Origin: Paraglaciecola mesophila KMM 241
GTDB taxonomy: Bacteria; Pseudomonadota; Gammaproteobacteria; Enterobacterales; Alteromonadaceae
Assembly: GCF_000315015.1 (NCBI RefSeq)
Contig: NZ_BAEP01000024.1
Span: 27,763 to 91,762, forward strand
Direction: 5' to 3'
Length of the DNA: 64,000 bases
How positions within the stretch are numbered: position 1 is the stretch's first letter; the number at the start of each line of letters is the position of its first letter. Below the pieces are notes generated by a model. It searched no databases. It worked only from the letters and a program-made list of their open reading frames with translations, and was not told the origin of the DNA. This document shows positions 46,067-56,169 of this stretch, piece by piece. Made by a program: the position numbers and the translations under genes.

Positions 46067-49000
46067 TTACTCTCCTCGCTCAGCGGTATCTGTCTTTTTG
46101 TCAGCTCTCTTTTTGTCTGCCGTCTTTTGGTCTGCCGTTTTTTTATCAGTCACTTTATCAATAACGCTACCGAACCCGCCGCCAGTAGGCGTTTGAATAA
46201 CCACCACATCATTTACTTGTACTTGGGTTTCACCGTTACCGGTTAAATCGAGCCATGTCTGGCCTTTACGCTCAATCCAGTTATGCCCCAGTTCCCCTGA
46301 GCCGCCGCCATTAACACCGGCCAGTGGCACTTCCCGATGGCCAGATAATATAGCGCACTGCATATCAGCTAAAAAGCGAATGCGTCTTTCGATTCCGTCA
46401 CCTGCATCCCATTGGCCTTTGCCACCCGAACCTCTGCGTACGATAAACTTGTCCAACAAGACGGGGTAACGAGACTCTAGAATTTCTGGATCCGTCAAGC
46501 GTGAGTTCGTCATGTGGGTATGCACTGCAGCTGCCCCATCAAAACCTGGCCCAGCAGGGGCGCCAGAGCAAATGGTTTCATAATATTGATACTGTGCATT
46601 ACCAAACGTCAGGTTATTCATGGTGCCTTGGCTCATGCCGAGCGTGCCTAACGCACCAAACAATGCGTTAGTTGCCGCTTGGCTGACTTCAACGTTACCG
46701 GCAACCACCGCCGCGGGGTAAACGGGGTTAAGCATTGAACCCTCTGGCACAATAATGCTGAGCGGGCGCATGCAGCCTGCGTTTAACGGGATATCACTGT
46801 CGACCAGGCAGCGAAATACGTAAAGCACAACGGCTTGAGTAATCGCCCCAGGCGCATTGAAGTTATTCGGTTGCTGAGCACTCGTACCAGTAAAATCGAT
46901 GCTTGCACTGCGATTTGCGTGATCTACTGCTACTTTTACACAGATGTGTAAGCCGCCATCCATTTCGTAGCGGTACTCGCCGCCTTGTAGGGTGTCTATG
47001 GTACGCCTTACACTTTCTTCAGCATTATCCATAATATGTTGGGTGTAGGTGCTCACTACCGGCAAGGTGTATTCATCGACTAACTTAAGTAGCTCTTGAT
47101 AACCTCGGCGATTAGCGCCTATTTGGGCCTGTAAGTCGGCCACATTCTGATCAAAATTACGTACTGGGTACGTCGCGCCTTGCATTAGCGCTTGCAGCTC
47201 GTCATGCAGAAAGCGCCCCTTTGAGACCAACTTCATGCACGGGATCACCACACCTTCTTCAATAATAGTTTTGGCCTTTGGTGACATGGAGCCAGGCGCG
47301 ATACCGCCTATGTCAGCGTGATGTGCACGGCTGGCGACAAAGAAGATCACCTTGTCATTTTGTTTATCAAAAATAGGAGTAATCACCGTCACATCTGGTA
47401 AGTGGGAGCCGCCATTAAACGGATCGTTATGAATAAATACATCCCCCACATCAATACTCAGGCCGCTCTGAATAAGTACTTTCACCGTGGCATCCATGGA
47501 GCCTAAGTGCACCGGAATATGCGGCGCATTGGCAATTAGCTGGCCATGCACATCAAACACGGCGCAGGAAAAGTCCAATCGCTCTTTGATGTTGACCGAA
47601 GATGAGGTATTGCGCAGCACTATGCCCATTTGCTCTGCTATCGACATAAACTGGTTGTTGAAGATTTCTACCAGCACTGGGTCGCTTTTGTGATGACTAA
47701 CCGTTTGTTTGTTATGAGCTTCACTTTTTTGCTGAGCCGCAGCGTGCTTTTTTAACACCAAATGTTTGTGTTTGGTCATGTTCGCTGCCCAATGGGGCTC
47801 AACAATTACGGTTCCATTGTCCTCAATAATAATCGCCGGGCCTTGCACTTGATGACCGGGTAGCAACTGCTTCAACCGGTAGATAGGTGTGTTGTGCCAC
47901 GCCCCTCCTGAAAATATTTGCGTAGTGTGCTTCACACCAGGCAAGGCTGATTCAGCAAGTGGATAAATGGGCTCATCAATGTTTTGCCCGCCACCGGCCG
48001 ACTCCATAGAAATGGATTCAACAATAATGTCTTTGTCGGGTGAAATAAAACCGTATTGGGCCGTGTGCTGCGCTTCGAAATCTGCTTGCATCTTATCAAT
48101 AGCACCTTGGCTCACGGGCAGTGTTGTATCCGTACCTTGGTAGCGCAAAAATACTGTTGCACTGTGGGTTTGCTCAGCAGCAGTGATACCTTGTTCTGTC
48201 AGCTCTGTACTGGTGTGCACTTTTAATCGAGCGAAGGCATCATTAAGCGCTTCAAGCCCGCGAGCATCCATCACTTGCTGAAAGGTTTCCGTGCGTTGAC
48301 TGCGAATATCCGCCAGCCCCATACCATATGCCGACAAAATACTCGCAAAAGGGTGAATAAAAATAGTTTGCATACCTAAACGGTCAGCCACTAAACACGC
48401 ATGCTGGCCGCCTGCGCCGCCAAAACAGGTTAAGGCGTATTGCTGCACGTCGTACCCGCGCTCAATTGAAATCTTTTTGATCGCCTGCGCCATATGTTCA
48501 ATAGCTATGGTCAAAAAGCCTTCAGCCACCTGTTCTGGGCTGCTTTGTGTGCTTTGTTGCTCTGCAATCTTTGCAAAGGCCGCTTTAACCGCTGCATCAT
48601 CAATAGCTTGATTGTGCTGGGGGCCAAATAACTTAGGGAAGAATCGCGGGTCAACTTTACCCAAACACACATTGGCATCCGTCACGGTTAAGGGCCCGCC
48701 ATTTCGATAAGACATGGGGCCAGGAAATGCGCCCGCTGATTCGGGCCCTACGCGAAAACGTTGCTGGTCAACATGCAGTATCGAACCACCACCAGCGGCT
48801 ACCGTATGCACACTCATCATGGGCACACTCATACGCACACCGGCTACTTGGGTTTCAAAGGCGCGTTCAAAATCCCCCGCATAATGCGAGACATCCGTAG
48901 AGGTGCCGCCCATATCAAAGCCGATTATTTTATTAAAACCTGCTAATTCACTGGTGCGCACAGCACCAATAATGCCACCAGCTGGGCCAGATAAAATCGC

Positions 49001-49948
49001 ATCACGGCCCTGAAATTTACTGGCTGCGGTTAAGCCGCCGGATGAGCGCATAAACTGTAGGCGCTTGCTATCTCTGCTCGCCGATTTTGCGTCAACAATA
49101 GCTGTACTTTCATCTGTACCAGTACTTGTTTCTGAACCTGCACTTGTGTATTCACTTGTTTCTGAACCTATGTCTGCGCCAGTATCAGCGCCAATTGCTA
49201 CTCCAACACGCTGCACATAACGACGTAATATAGGCGATAAATAGGCATCGACCACAGTCGTATCGCCTCTTGGCACAATACGTACCATTGGGCTTACATC
49301 GTGACTGGTGCTGATTTGGCTAAAACCAATCTCTTTGGCAATTTGCGCAATTCGCAACTCATGCTCGGGAAATTTATAGGCATGCATTAATACTATAGCG
49401 ACTGAGCGAAACCCTGCCACGTAGCGCTGCTGAAGGTCTTGGCGCACAGCCACCTCGTTTAGTACTACTAGTTCGTTACCCTGATCATCAAAACGCTCTG
49501 ACACTTCGATAACGTCTTGATACAACACTTCAGGTTTTTCAATATTTAGCGCGAAGGTTTTTGGTCGCACTTGGTAGCCTATTTCAAGCACATCACGCAA
49601 TCCTTGCGTAATAACAAGTACTGTGGGTTCGCCCTTACGCTCGAGCAACGCATTGGTAGCCACGGTGGTGCCCATTTTCACGCTGCCAATTAAATGGCTG
49701 GGGATAGGCGCTGTGGCTTCAACGTTTAAAAAATCACGAATGCCTTGCAAAGCAGCGTCTTCGTAGGCCGTTGGGTTTTCAGACAGCAGCTTTCTTGTGA
49801 GAAACTCGCCTCCGGGCGTTTTCACAACGATGTCAGTGAACGTACCGCCCCTGTCAATCCAAAAATCCCAGCGCTTGGCATCTGAGCGGTTTGTATCAGA
49901 CGAGGATTGGAGGTTAGGCGTTGTTTGCTCACTGGCGGTGCGCGTCAT
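46067..49948 (-). CDS. 5-oxoprolinase-type HyuA-HyuB fusion (hydantoinase/oxoprolinase family)
   Basis: A 1293-residue ATP-dependent cyclic-amide hydrolase. The N-terminal half is HyuA-like ([14 protein letters not shown] phosphate loop, later [12 protein letters not shown]). The HyuB-like half begins near residue 754 ([20 protein letters not shown]). The fused form and length match 5-oxoprolinase, which opens 5-oxoproline to glutamate. A Gly/Thr/Ser-rich insert (about 250-290) and a 30-residue Lys/Asp/Thr tail with repeated KTADKK units are unusual additions. AAAGGA precedes the ATG. It is divergent from the Nramp-fold transporter. Confidence 0.88.
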   Translation of the reverse strand: MTRTASEQTTPNLQSSSDTNRSDAKRWDFWIDRGGTFTDIVVKTPGGEFLTRKLLSENPTAYEDAALQGIRDFLNVEATAPIPSHLIGSVKMGTTVATNALLERKGEPTVLVITQGLRDVLEIGYQVRPKTFALNIEKPEVLYQDVIEVSERFDDQGNELVVLNEVAVRQDLQQRYVAGFRSVAIVLMHAYKFPEHELRIAQIAKEIGFSQISTSHDVSPMVRIVPRGDTTVVDAYLSPILRRYVQRVGVAIGADTGADIGSETSEYTSAGSETSTGTDESTAIVDAKSASRDSKRLQFMRSSGGLTAASKFQGRDAILSGPAGGIIGAVRTSELAGFNKIIGFDMGGTSTDVSHYAGDFERAFETQVAGVRMSVPMMSVHTVAAGGGSILHVDQQRFRVGPESAGAFPGPMSYRNGGPLTVTDANVCLGKVDPRFFPKLFGPQHNQAIDDAAVKAAFAKIAEQQSTQSSPEQVAEGFLTIAIEHMAQAIKKISIERGYDVQQYALTCFGGAGGQHACLVADRLGMQTIFIHPFASILSAYGMGLADIRSQRTETFQQVMDARGLEALNDAFARLKVHTSTELTEQGITAAEQTHSATVFLRYQGTDTTLPVSQGAIDKMQADFEAQHTAQYGFISPDKDIIVESISMESAGGGQNIDEPIYPLAESALPGVKHTTQIFSGGAWHNTPIYRLKQLLPGHQVQGPAIIIEDNGTVIVEPHWAANMTKHKHLVLKKHAAAQQKSEAHNKQTVSHHKSDPVLVEIFNNQFMSIAEQMGIVLRNTSSSVNIKERLDFSCAVFDVHGQLIANAPHIPVHLGSMDATVKVLIQSGLSIDVGDVFIHNDPFNGGSHLPDVTVITPIFDKQNDKVIFFVASRAHHADIGGIAPGSMSPKAKTIIEEGVVIPCMKLVSKGRFLHDELQALMQGATYPVRNFDQNVADLQAQIGANRRGYQELLKLVDEYTLPVVSTYTQHIMDNAEESVRRTIDTLQGGEYRYEMDGGLHICVKVAVDHANRSASIDFTGTSAQQPNNFNAPGAITQAVVLYVFRCLVDSDIPLNAGCMRPLSIIVPEGSMLNPVYPAAVVAGNVEVSQAATNALFGALGTLGMSQGTMNNLTFGNAQYQYYETICSGAPAGPGFDGAAAVHTHMTNSRLTDPEILESRYPVLLDKFIVRRGSGGKGQWDAGDGIERRIRFLADMQCAILSGHREVPLAGVNGGGSGELGHNWIERKGQTWLDLTGNGETQVQVNDVVVIQTPTGGGFGSVIDKVTDKKTADQKTADKKRADKKTDTAERGE

Positions 49949-50014
49949 GTTTTATCCTTTGCGTAACGAAGTAAAAATGTACTTTACGCCAATCTAACCA
50001 CACAATGATAATTT

Positions 50015-50042
50015 ATCAACATTTTATAAATATAATGTTGAT
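50015..50042. promoter_or_regulatory. 28-bp near-perfect palindrome between oxoprolinase and Nramp genes
   Basis: ATCAACATT and AATGTTGAT are perfect inverted arms, and the centre (TATAAATA) is also nearly symmetric. It lies 66 bases before the oxoprolinase start and 119 before the transporter start. A nearby GTTGC-N9-GCAAC pair (50056-50074) contains similar half sites. Probably the operator for the winged-helix regulator of the same operon. Confidence 0.65.
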
Positions 50043-50161
50043 ATGCTTTTTTTATGTTGCTAAGTTGACGCAACAACAAAGCTAACTGGTATGCTCGTTT
50101 ACCGTGAATATGGCTTAATATAATTAGATTCGCTCAAGCGAGCACATAGGGAACACCTGAT

Positions 50162-51388
50162 ATGCCATCATTAAATTATTTCAAGAATATCGGGCCCGGC
50201 GCCTTAGTCGCCGCTGCTTTTATTGGCCCAGGCACGGTAACTGTGTGCACATTAGCTGGCGCAAACTTTGGCTACACCCTTCTTTGGGCCTTATTGTTTG
50301 CCACGGTAGCGACCATCATATTCCAAGAGATGTCAGGCCGTTTAGGCACCATAGCGCAAAAAGGATTGGGGGAAGCTTTACGAGATAGCTTGCAACATTC
50401 AATGTGGAAATGGCCTTTGTTTGCCTTGATTGCCATGGCGCTTTACGGAGGTAATGCGGCCTACGAAGCAGGCAATTTATCAGGGGCGGCACTGGGTGTC
50501 AGTGCGATACTGAATGAGCCAAACGACACTATATTTACATGGACCATAGTTCTCATCGCGCTTGTCGCTGGGTTAGTACTTTGGCGAGGCAGTTATAAAC
50601 AAGTAGAGCGCTTACTCATGGTGCTGGTACTTTTTATGGGCGTGGCATTTATCAGCACGTTTATTGTTAGCCGTCCTGATTTAGGTGCTTTCATGCAGGG
50701 CATGTTTACCCCCACATTACCAGATGAAAGCTTGATCACTGTGGTGGCATTAATTGGCACCACAGTTGTGCCTTACAACTTATTTCTACACGCCTCTGCG
50801 GCAAAGGCTCGCTGGCAGGGCGAAGCTGATTTGCCTGCCGCCCGTGCTGATTCAGTGATATCTATCGGTTTAGGTGGCTTAGTGGCCATGTTTATTGTCT
50901 CTACTGCTGCTGCGAGTTTATTTTCTCGCGGTTTAGGGGCCGATAGCGCTGCGGATATGGCGATTCAATTAGAGCCATTGTTTGGCAGCTTTTCTAAGTA
51001 TCTGTTGGGTGCCGGATTATTAGCTGCGGGCCTCAGCAGCTCTTTAACCGCGCCCCTTGCCACAGCTTATGCCATCACCGAAATCATTAACCCAAACGCC
51101 AAAATCAAAGAGAAAATCTTTCGTGGCATCAGCTTAAGTGTGCTGATAGTGGGAGTGATGTTCGCTCTAAGTGGCGCTAAGCCAATTAATATCATTATTG
51201 GGGCTCAGTTTGCTAACGGGCTATTGCTGCCGATCATAGCCGCTTTCTTACTTTACACCATGAACAACAAAGCCTTGCTAGGTAGACACACCAACGGCTG
51301 GATTGCCAATGGCTTAGGCGCAATCGTGTTTTTAGTGTCATTAGGGTTGGGTGTGCGCTTGGTACTTAAATCATTATCAGTCATGTAG
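50162..51388 (+). CDS. Nramp-fold transporter lacking the metal-binding residues
   Basis: A 408-residue inner-membrane protein of the Nramp (SLC11) family by overall pattern, with 11 or so membrane helices. The first-helix motif of metal transporters (DPGN) is here GPGT, and the sixth-helix motif (MPHN) is VPYN. Three side chains that coordinate the metal are therefore absent. The rest of the fold (AGANFGYTLLWALL, YNLFLHASA) is conserved, so it should transport something else. Its neighbour and likely co-regulated partner is 5-oxoprolinase, so 5-oxoproline or a related cyclic amide is a good candidate. AGGGAA precedes the ATG. Confidence 0.8.
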   Translation: MPSLNYFKNIGPGALVAAAFIGPGTVTVCTLAGANFGYTLLWALLFATVATIIFQEMSGRLGTIAQKGLGEALRDSLQHSMWKWPLFALIAMALYGGNAAYEAGNLSGAALGVSAILNEPNDTIFTWTIVLIALVAGLVLWRGSYKQVERLLMVLVLFMGVAFISTFIVSRPDLGAFMQGMFTPTLPDESLITVVALIGTTVVPYNLFLHASAAKARWQGEADLPAARADSVISIGLGGLVAMFIVSTAAASLFSRGLGADSAADMAIQLEPLFGSFSKYLLGAGLLAAGLSSSLTAPLATAYAITEIINPNAKIKEKIFRGISLSVLIVGVMFALSGAKPINIIIGAQFANGLLLPIIAAFLLYTMNNKALLGRHTNGWIANGLGAIVFLVSLGLGVRLVLKSLSVM

Positions 51389-51417
51389 CGGTTATTCAAA
51401 CCTACTTAAGCAGGTAC

Positions 51418-51443
51418 AAAAAAAGGCGCTAAGCGCCTTTTTT
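51418..51443. terminator. Bidirectional rho-independent terminator
   Basis: GGCGC and GCGCC form the core stem, extended by an A run on the left and a T run on the right. It separates the Nramp-like gene from the convergent DUF3010 gene. Confidence 0.88.
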
Positions 51444-51472
51444 CAAATCTGAATTGTCACTGTACCTGTGCG

Positions 51473-51919
51473 TTATTCATCTTTCGGCGCGTATTTGTCT
51501 TTCATCAAATAAGCGAACGCGGTATTAAACGCGGTTTCTTGAAACACTTTCAGCCCTGTTTCAGCATAGGGAATATGCACTGGGTTACGGCGTAATGATT
51601 CTTTTATATCTGTTGGTGACATGATCACCACGTCTAAATCTTCAATAAGCTCAATTGCGGCTTCAAGTTTAAAGCCCACCGCGCCTCCAGCAAATTTGCC
51701 TTTCATCGGCCGCTGGCGAATAACCACTTTATCCACTTGGTAGTCAGCCATTAACTTAGCGAAGGTTTGCTGAAAATAGCGCAAATCACTGCTGCTATTG
51801 ATGTTGGTTAATGTGAGACGGCGGCTGCGAAAATCAGGTAGTTGAAACACCTCGTCTGCCAAAGACAACAAACACACATTTACATCATTACTATTTAATT
51901 CAACACCACAAACTTTCAT
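51473..51919 (-). CDS. DUF3010 family protein
   Basis: A 148-residue cytoplasmic protein. The N-terminus (MKVCGVELNSNDVNVCL) resembles the first strands of an RNase-H-like fold, followed by VVIRQRPMKGKFAGGAVGFKLEA, as seen in the DUF3010 family of gammaproteobacteria. Function unknown. Confidence 0.8.
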   Translation of the reverse strand: MKVCGVELNSNDVNVCLLSLADEVFQLPDFRSRRLTLTNINSSSDLRYFQQTFAKLMADYQVDKVVIRQRPMKGKFAGGAVGFKLEAAIELIEDLDVVIMSPTDIKESLRRNPVHIPYAETGLKVFQETAFNTAFAYLMKDKYAPKDE

Positions 51920-52062
51920 ATATCACCCAACTTGTTAAGACCGGCGCAGTATAACGCATTGCTCACTCAGGATCTTGACATAATTAGCCTGAAATCTCAG
52001 CCAAGAATAACGGCTTCGCTTTCACCACCAGCGCAAAATAATGGCATAAGGCGATATGATCC

Positions 52063-53349
52063 CTAGCTGTATTCTACTGCTTCGATTTCACGTAAACGTT
52101 TCTCGGTGGGGTTAAAAACAAAGTTATATAACAGGCCTAAAAACAACACCACACTAAACCCAGTTGCTACCATAAATCCGTATTTTGCATCTCCGCCGAA
52201 GGCATCACTGACTAAGCCCATAATAAATGGCCCTGCTGCTGCCCCTGCGGCGGTGAAGAATAAAATCACCCCAGCCACAGTGCCATGCTCACTTTTAGCA
52301 AAGCAGCAAATTCCTTTTGAGTTAAAGGTCGGGTAAATGACTGACATAAATACGCCAGTAAGTGGAAACGCATACAAAGCAACGCTCTTTCCTCCTGCTA
52401 AACCTGCGATAAAACACAAGGTAATAGCAAGACTAAACAACATTAACACTAAGGCCCAATTGTAGCGTTGCATCATCCAAATCCCGACAAACCGGCCAAG
52501 GGCTCGCAGTGAGAAGAATACAGAAACCGCGTACATCGCCAGCATTTTTTGCGGCCCATCAGTGTAACAAGCGAAAGACTCTGACACGCTCATGGCATCA
52601 CAGACTAGGTAACTAGGCATCCATACGTAGATGGCGCTTTCTGCAGCAACATATAAAAAAGCCCCGATTGAGAACCCCATAGCATAAGGGTTTTTCAGCA
52701 ATCTTAAGCTACTGATAAAACTCACCGGTTTGTGGCCGTGTGTTGGCGGCGCCTGAACCGGATAGTCTGCTTTCCAAGCCATCAATATGAGTAAGGTACA
52801 TAACCCGCCCGCGAGCACATAGAGTAACTTCCAGTCAACGCCTTCACGTACCATCCAAGCAACAATCAACGGCCCGATAATCGCACCTACGCCAAAAAAT
52901 GCTTCGGCTCCGTTCATGGTGCCTGTATGCTCTTTAGTAGAACGCGATATGTCACCAATCAGCGCTAGGGCGGCTGTTTTAAACACCCCCACCGCTAAAC
53001 CGGAAAGCGTGATCAAACCTAGAATGAATTCGAAGCTAGAACCGACCAAGAATAAATAACAAGACAGGGCAAATAGTGCCAACCCAAGGATAATAGTTTT
53101 CTTGCGGCCAAATTTATCAGCTAAAAACCCTAAAAATAGCCCTGAGAAAGCGATACCAATCATGAAAAGCGAATGCATTAGACTGGCTTGTGTATTACTC
53201 ACATCAAACTCACGTTTGACCTCTTTTATGATTTCACCCACCGAGTCAGATGTCATCGCAAACATCATAAACATCAAATACGTCAGCCAGCGTATTAAGT
53301 GCACATTTTTCTCGTGCATCGCAGTGGCGGCTCCAATATCAGTTTGCAT
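52063..53349 (-). CDS. MFS transporter, probable sucrose permease (SuxC-like)
   Basis: A 428-residue protein of 12 membrane helices with the major-facilitator loop motif GFLADKFGRKKT between helices 2 and 3. It follows the TonB receptor on the same strand with 82 bases between, including a stable hairpin. In Xanthomonas the sux locus pairs exactly such a permease with a TonB receptor, an amylosucrase and a LacI regulator, so inner-membrane sucrose uptake is the likely role (context inference). GAGG precedes the ATG. Confidence 0.8.
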   Translation of the reverse strand: MQTDIGAATAMHEKNVHLIRWLTYLMFMMFAMTSDSVGEIIKEVKREFDVSNTQASLMHSLFMIGIAFSGLFLGFLADKFGRKKTIILGLALFALSCYLFLVGSSFEFILGLITLSGLAVGVFKTAALALIGDISRSTKEHTGTMNGAEAFFGVGAIIGPLIVAWMVREGVDWKLLYVLAGGLCTLLILMAWKADYPVQAPPTHGHKPVSFISSLRLLKNPYAMGFSIGAFLYVAAESAIYVWMPSYLVCDAMSVSESFACYTDGPQKMLAMYAVSVFFSLRALGRFVGIWMMQRYNWALVLMLFSLAITLCFIAGLAGGKSVALYAFPLTGVFMSVIYPTFNSKGICCFAKSEHGTVAGVILFFTAAGAAAGPFIMGLVSDAFGGDAKYGFMVATGFSVVLFLGLLYNFVFNPTEKRLREIEAVEYS

Positions 53350-53393
53350 CTAGTGCGCCTCGTTTTAGCAATAATGTCTTGGTCAATAGTCAT

Positions 53394-53422
53394 TCGCTAG
53401 CCAGCGATTTACTGGCTAGCGA
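53394..53422 (-). promoter_or_regulatory. Intercistronic stem-loop between TonB receptor and MFS gene
   Basis: TCGCTAGCCAG pairs perfectly with CTGGCTAGCGA (11 bp, 7-base loop). There is no T run, so it is more likely an mRNA-stability or processing hairpin that raises receptor over permease expression than a full terminator. Confidence 0.6.
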
Positions 53423-53431
53423 GCCTCAGGT

Positions 53432-55858
53432 TTAGAACTGATATTTCAACGTCATAGACGTCGTTCTGCCATTAATTGAACGTGCGCGAATGATGCTTTG
53501 ATCACTAGCCACAGCGCCTTCCTCAGCCTCGGTAATACCCACAGTATCAAACAGATTATTAACGTTTATTGCCACACTTAAGGCGTCAGTGATGTAGTAA
53601 TCAGCAAATGCATTGACTTGGGTATAGCCGTCAAACTTCAACTCATTGCTATCTTGTGCGTAAGCATCTGTGGTACCAATAAAGTTCACACCCACGGCGG
53701 CCATGTCCATTTGGTATTGTGCGGTTAGCTGATAGATAAAATCAGCTTGGCGACGAGGCGTATTGCCAACTACATCAGGGGTGACATTGTCTTCAACAAT
53801 TTCAGCGTCCGTCCAAGTGAAGCCACCTTTTATCGTTAAGTTATCACGCGTGTAGGCAACTTCCGTTTCAATACCATATGCCTCATATACTCTATCGAAG
53901 AATTTTTGGCTGGTCGCTTCAAAGTTTTGCTCTTCTGTTTCGGCGTAGAAACCTGTCACAAATACACCTAAACCTGATTGACGATATTTAACCCCGGCTT
54001 CTACTTGATTTACCATGTCCACGGCGTCAGCGGTAGCCACACTGCCATCTTGATTAATTTTACCGAAAGCCAAACGATCGGCATTCGCTCGACCGCCGCG
54101 ACTGATTCGGGCAAACGTTGCTAAATCATCGTTAACTCGATAGTTACCACCAATAGAGTATGAGGTGTAATCCCAGTCATAATCCACCACACTGGCGTTA
54201 GCTAAATCAATCCCTACTACATTCATTTCAGGCTGAGAGATTTGCCCGTCACGGTTGACATCAAGTGTACTGGTGACTGCGCCTGCGTATGAGCCAAAGG
54301 CGTCTCCACTGTCTCTACGTACACTGGCTTCCCATGTAAAATCACCATATTCACCCGCTAAGGCTAGGTAAGGAGCACTGATATCGTATTGAATATCATA
54401 ATTACGTTGGCAGCAATTTCCCCAAAAAGGAGTGCCGTATGCGTACAAGCCGTTCTCAGAGTATTGGGTTCCATCTGCACCAACCACGTTTAGCAGCGCC
54501 GCATTATCCCCTTTTACTTCCATCAAGTACGAGTTCCACAACCAGCTCATATCGATGTTTTGGCGAGACTTATAATACCCAGCAGTAACAGAGATATCGC
54601 CGAAGCTACGTGATAATTGCAGGTCATTCACGTAAGAACCAAAGTCGTTCATTTCTACATCGAAAGTGTGCGTGCGCATAACAAGACCGTTGCCGGTCGC
54701 GTCAGTAAATGCTTGCCCAGCACTTGGACCATTTGCATACTCAAGTGATGCACCCGCACCACCAATGCTTTGAGCAATAGAGGTAGGGTCTGCCACCTCA
54801 GCTGGAAACGGGCTATTAAAACTGCCGGAAACATCAGAAAAACGGAATTTATTGACTAAGGTCCAATCTTCGCTGACATCAAAATTAGCCTCAAAACCAA
54901 TACTGGTTACCGACGGATTCATACCATTTGCAATACTGCCTCGGGTGATCTGATTGTCACCGTTCAAACGCACGGTATCTTGCAAGTAAACACTGTGTGG
55001 CGTGTCACTTTGGGCGTCAAAACCTGGAATTGAGTCACCATTGGCGTACATAGGCATAGGTAAATAACCGATACTCTTGTCATCTAGGTGCTTAAAGTAA
55101 ACACGGATAAACCCAGTTTCGAATTCTTTTGTGAGGTTTGCCTTGATTTGCCCACCTGAATTGGCGTTATATCCCGCCTCTCTTGGGCCCTCACCTTCAC
55201 GGAAAAAGCCCCCAATGTGAAAACGCATGGTGTCACTGATATCACCACCGTATTCAAAATCAGTACGAGTCGTGTCGTAATCCAAACCGATAGTGGTTGA
55301 GATGCTGCCACCTTCGCTATCACCTGTTTTACTTATAAAGTTGATAATGCCGCCGGGCGAATTACTAGCCAAGGTTGAAGATGAACCACCACGAATAGCA
55401 TCAATCGTGGCAATGGTTGAATCGGCACGCAAGAAAATATCTGCATTACCAAAGGCAACATCACCAAATTGCATAACCGGTAAACCATCTTCTTGTAACA
55501 CTAAAAACTTAGCGCCACCTGATGCTACGGGTAAGCCACGCACCGCGATATTTGCGTTACCTTCACCGCCGGTAGACTCAGAACGGATACCCGGTATAGA
55601 GCGAAACACTTCAGCTGTTGAGCGAGGCGCAGCAACGGCGAAATCCTCTGGGCTTATAGAGCTAACCGAAACACTTGAATCCATTTTGGTGCCACCGCGC
55701 ACAGAGCCGGTAACGACAATTTGTTCAAATCCTAGGGCATCTTGTGCTTCATTCGTGGCTTGCGGGCTTTCACCCTGTTCTTGTTGTGCAATAAGGGGTG
55801 TACTAAATGTTAAAGCGATTGCCATAGATATGGCGCTACGGTTAAAGGGTGTGCTCAT
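53432..55858 (-). CDS. TonB-dependent receptor, probable sucrose receptor (SuxA-like)
   Basis: An 808-residue outer-membrane receptor. The signal ends near LIAQQE; FEQIVVTGSVRGG is the TonB-box region, and the plug has IPGIRSESTGGEGNANIAVRGLP and ASNSPGGIINFISKTG. The barrel ends in YQF. It is divergent from the amylosucrase gene with shared operators, and its downstream neighbour is the MFS permease. The ligand assignment to sucrose rests on this context. Confidence 0.85.
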   Translation of the reverse strand: MSTPFNRSAISMAIALTFSTPLIAQQEQGESPQATNEAQDALGFEQIVVTGSVRGGTKMDSSVSVSSISPEDFAVAAPRSTAEVFRSIPGIRSESTGGEGNANIAVRGLPVASGGAKFLVLQEDGLPVMQFGDVAFGNADIFLRADSTIATIDAIRGGSSSTLASNSPGGIINFISKTGDSEGGSISTTIGLDYDTTRTDFEYGGDISDTMRFHIGGFFREGEGPREAGYNANSGGQIKANLTKEFETGFIRVYFKHLDDKSIGYLPMPMYANGDSIPGFDAQSDTPHSVYLQDTVRLNGDNQITRGSIANGMNPSVTSIGFEANFDVSEDWTLVNKFRFSDVSGSFNSPFPAEVADPTSIAQSIGGAGASLEYANGPSAGQAFTDATGNGLVMRTHTFDVEMNDFGSYVNDLQLSRSFGDISVTAGYYKSRQNIDMSWLWNSYLMEVKGDNAALLNVVGADGTQYSENGLYAYGTPFWGNCCQRNYDIQYDISAPYLALAGEYGDFTWEASVRRDSGDAFGSYAGAVTSTLDVNRDGQISQPEMNVVGIDLANASVVDYDWDYTSYSIGGNYRVNDDLATFARISRGGRANADRLAFGKINQDGSVATADAVDMVNQVEAGVKYRQSGLGVFVTGFYAETEEQNFEATSQKFFDRVYEAYGIETEVAYTRDNLTIKGGFTWTDAEIVEDNVTPDVVGNTPRRQADFIYQLTAQYQMDMAAVGVNFIGTTDAYAQDSNELKFDGYTQVNAFADYYITDALSVAINVNNLFDTVGITEAEEGAVASDQSIIRARSINGRTTSMTLKYQF

Positions 55859-56021
55859 GTGTGTTTCTCCGTTTAATACCTGCGTAAGTACCTGTTTAGC
55901 GTCAACCTAGGGTTGGCTAGTGTCCCATGTTTAGTGTAGGACAAGGCCGAGCACTGCACATGAGTTTGAAAAAATAATGTGTAACGTCAAAAACGATCCG
56001 TAGAAGCATTTAAAAAATCAA

Positions 56022-56035
56022 CTTAATCGTTTAAG
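56022..56035. promoter_or_regulatory. LacI-type operator, copy 1
   Basis: CTTAATCGTTTAAG is an imperfect palindrome with central CG, the usual centre of LacI-family operators. It is 164 bases before the receptor start. Confidence 0.6.
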
Positions 56036-56141
56036 ATAACTATAACAAAGCTAACAAAGAAATTAACATTTGTAAAACATTTGTTGATTATTTATCAAAT
56101 TAATGGGCTAATATGATCATTAATTGAGTTTTACATTAAAT

Positions 56142-56155
56142 CTTAAACGTATAAG
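56142..56155. promoter_or_regulatory. LacI-type operator, copy 2
   Basis: CTTAAACGTATAAG shares the CTTA..CG..TAAG frame of copy 1. It ends 14 bases before the amylosucrase ATG, so binding here would block transcription or its start. Confidence 0.6.
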
Positions 56156-56169
56156 TTTATAGGTGAGAA

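Larger units (their letters stand above)
55859..56169. other. Divergent sux-type promoter region
   Basis: About 310 AT-rich bases between the receptor and the amylosucrase. It contains both promoters and two similar LacI-type palindromes (annotated separately), plus a direct repeat of ACATTTGT around 56066-56084. Confidence 0.6.

Noticed and set aside
55293..55910. 205-codon plus-strand ORF antisense to the TonB receptor
   Set aside because: It lies wholly over the plug region of a clear receptor gene, has no ribosome site and reads as a shadow of its codon pattern.
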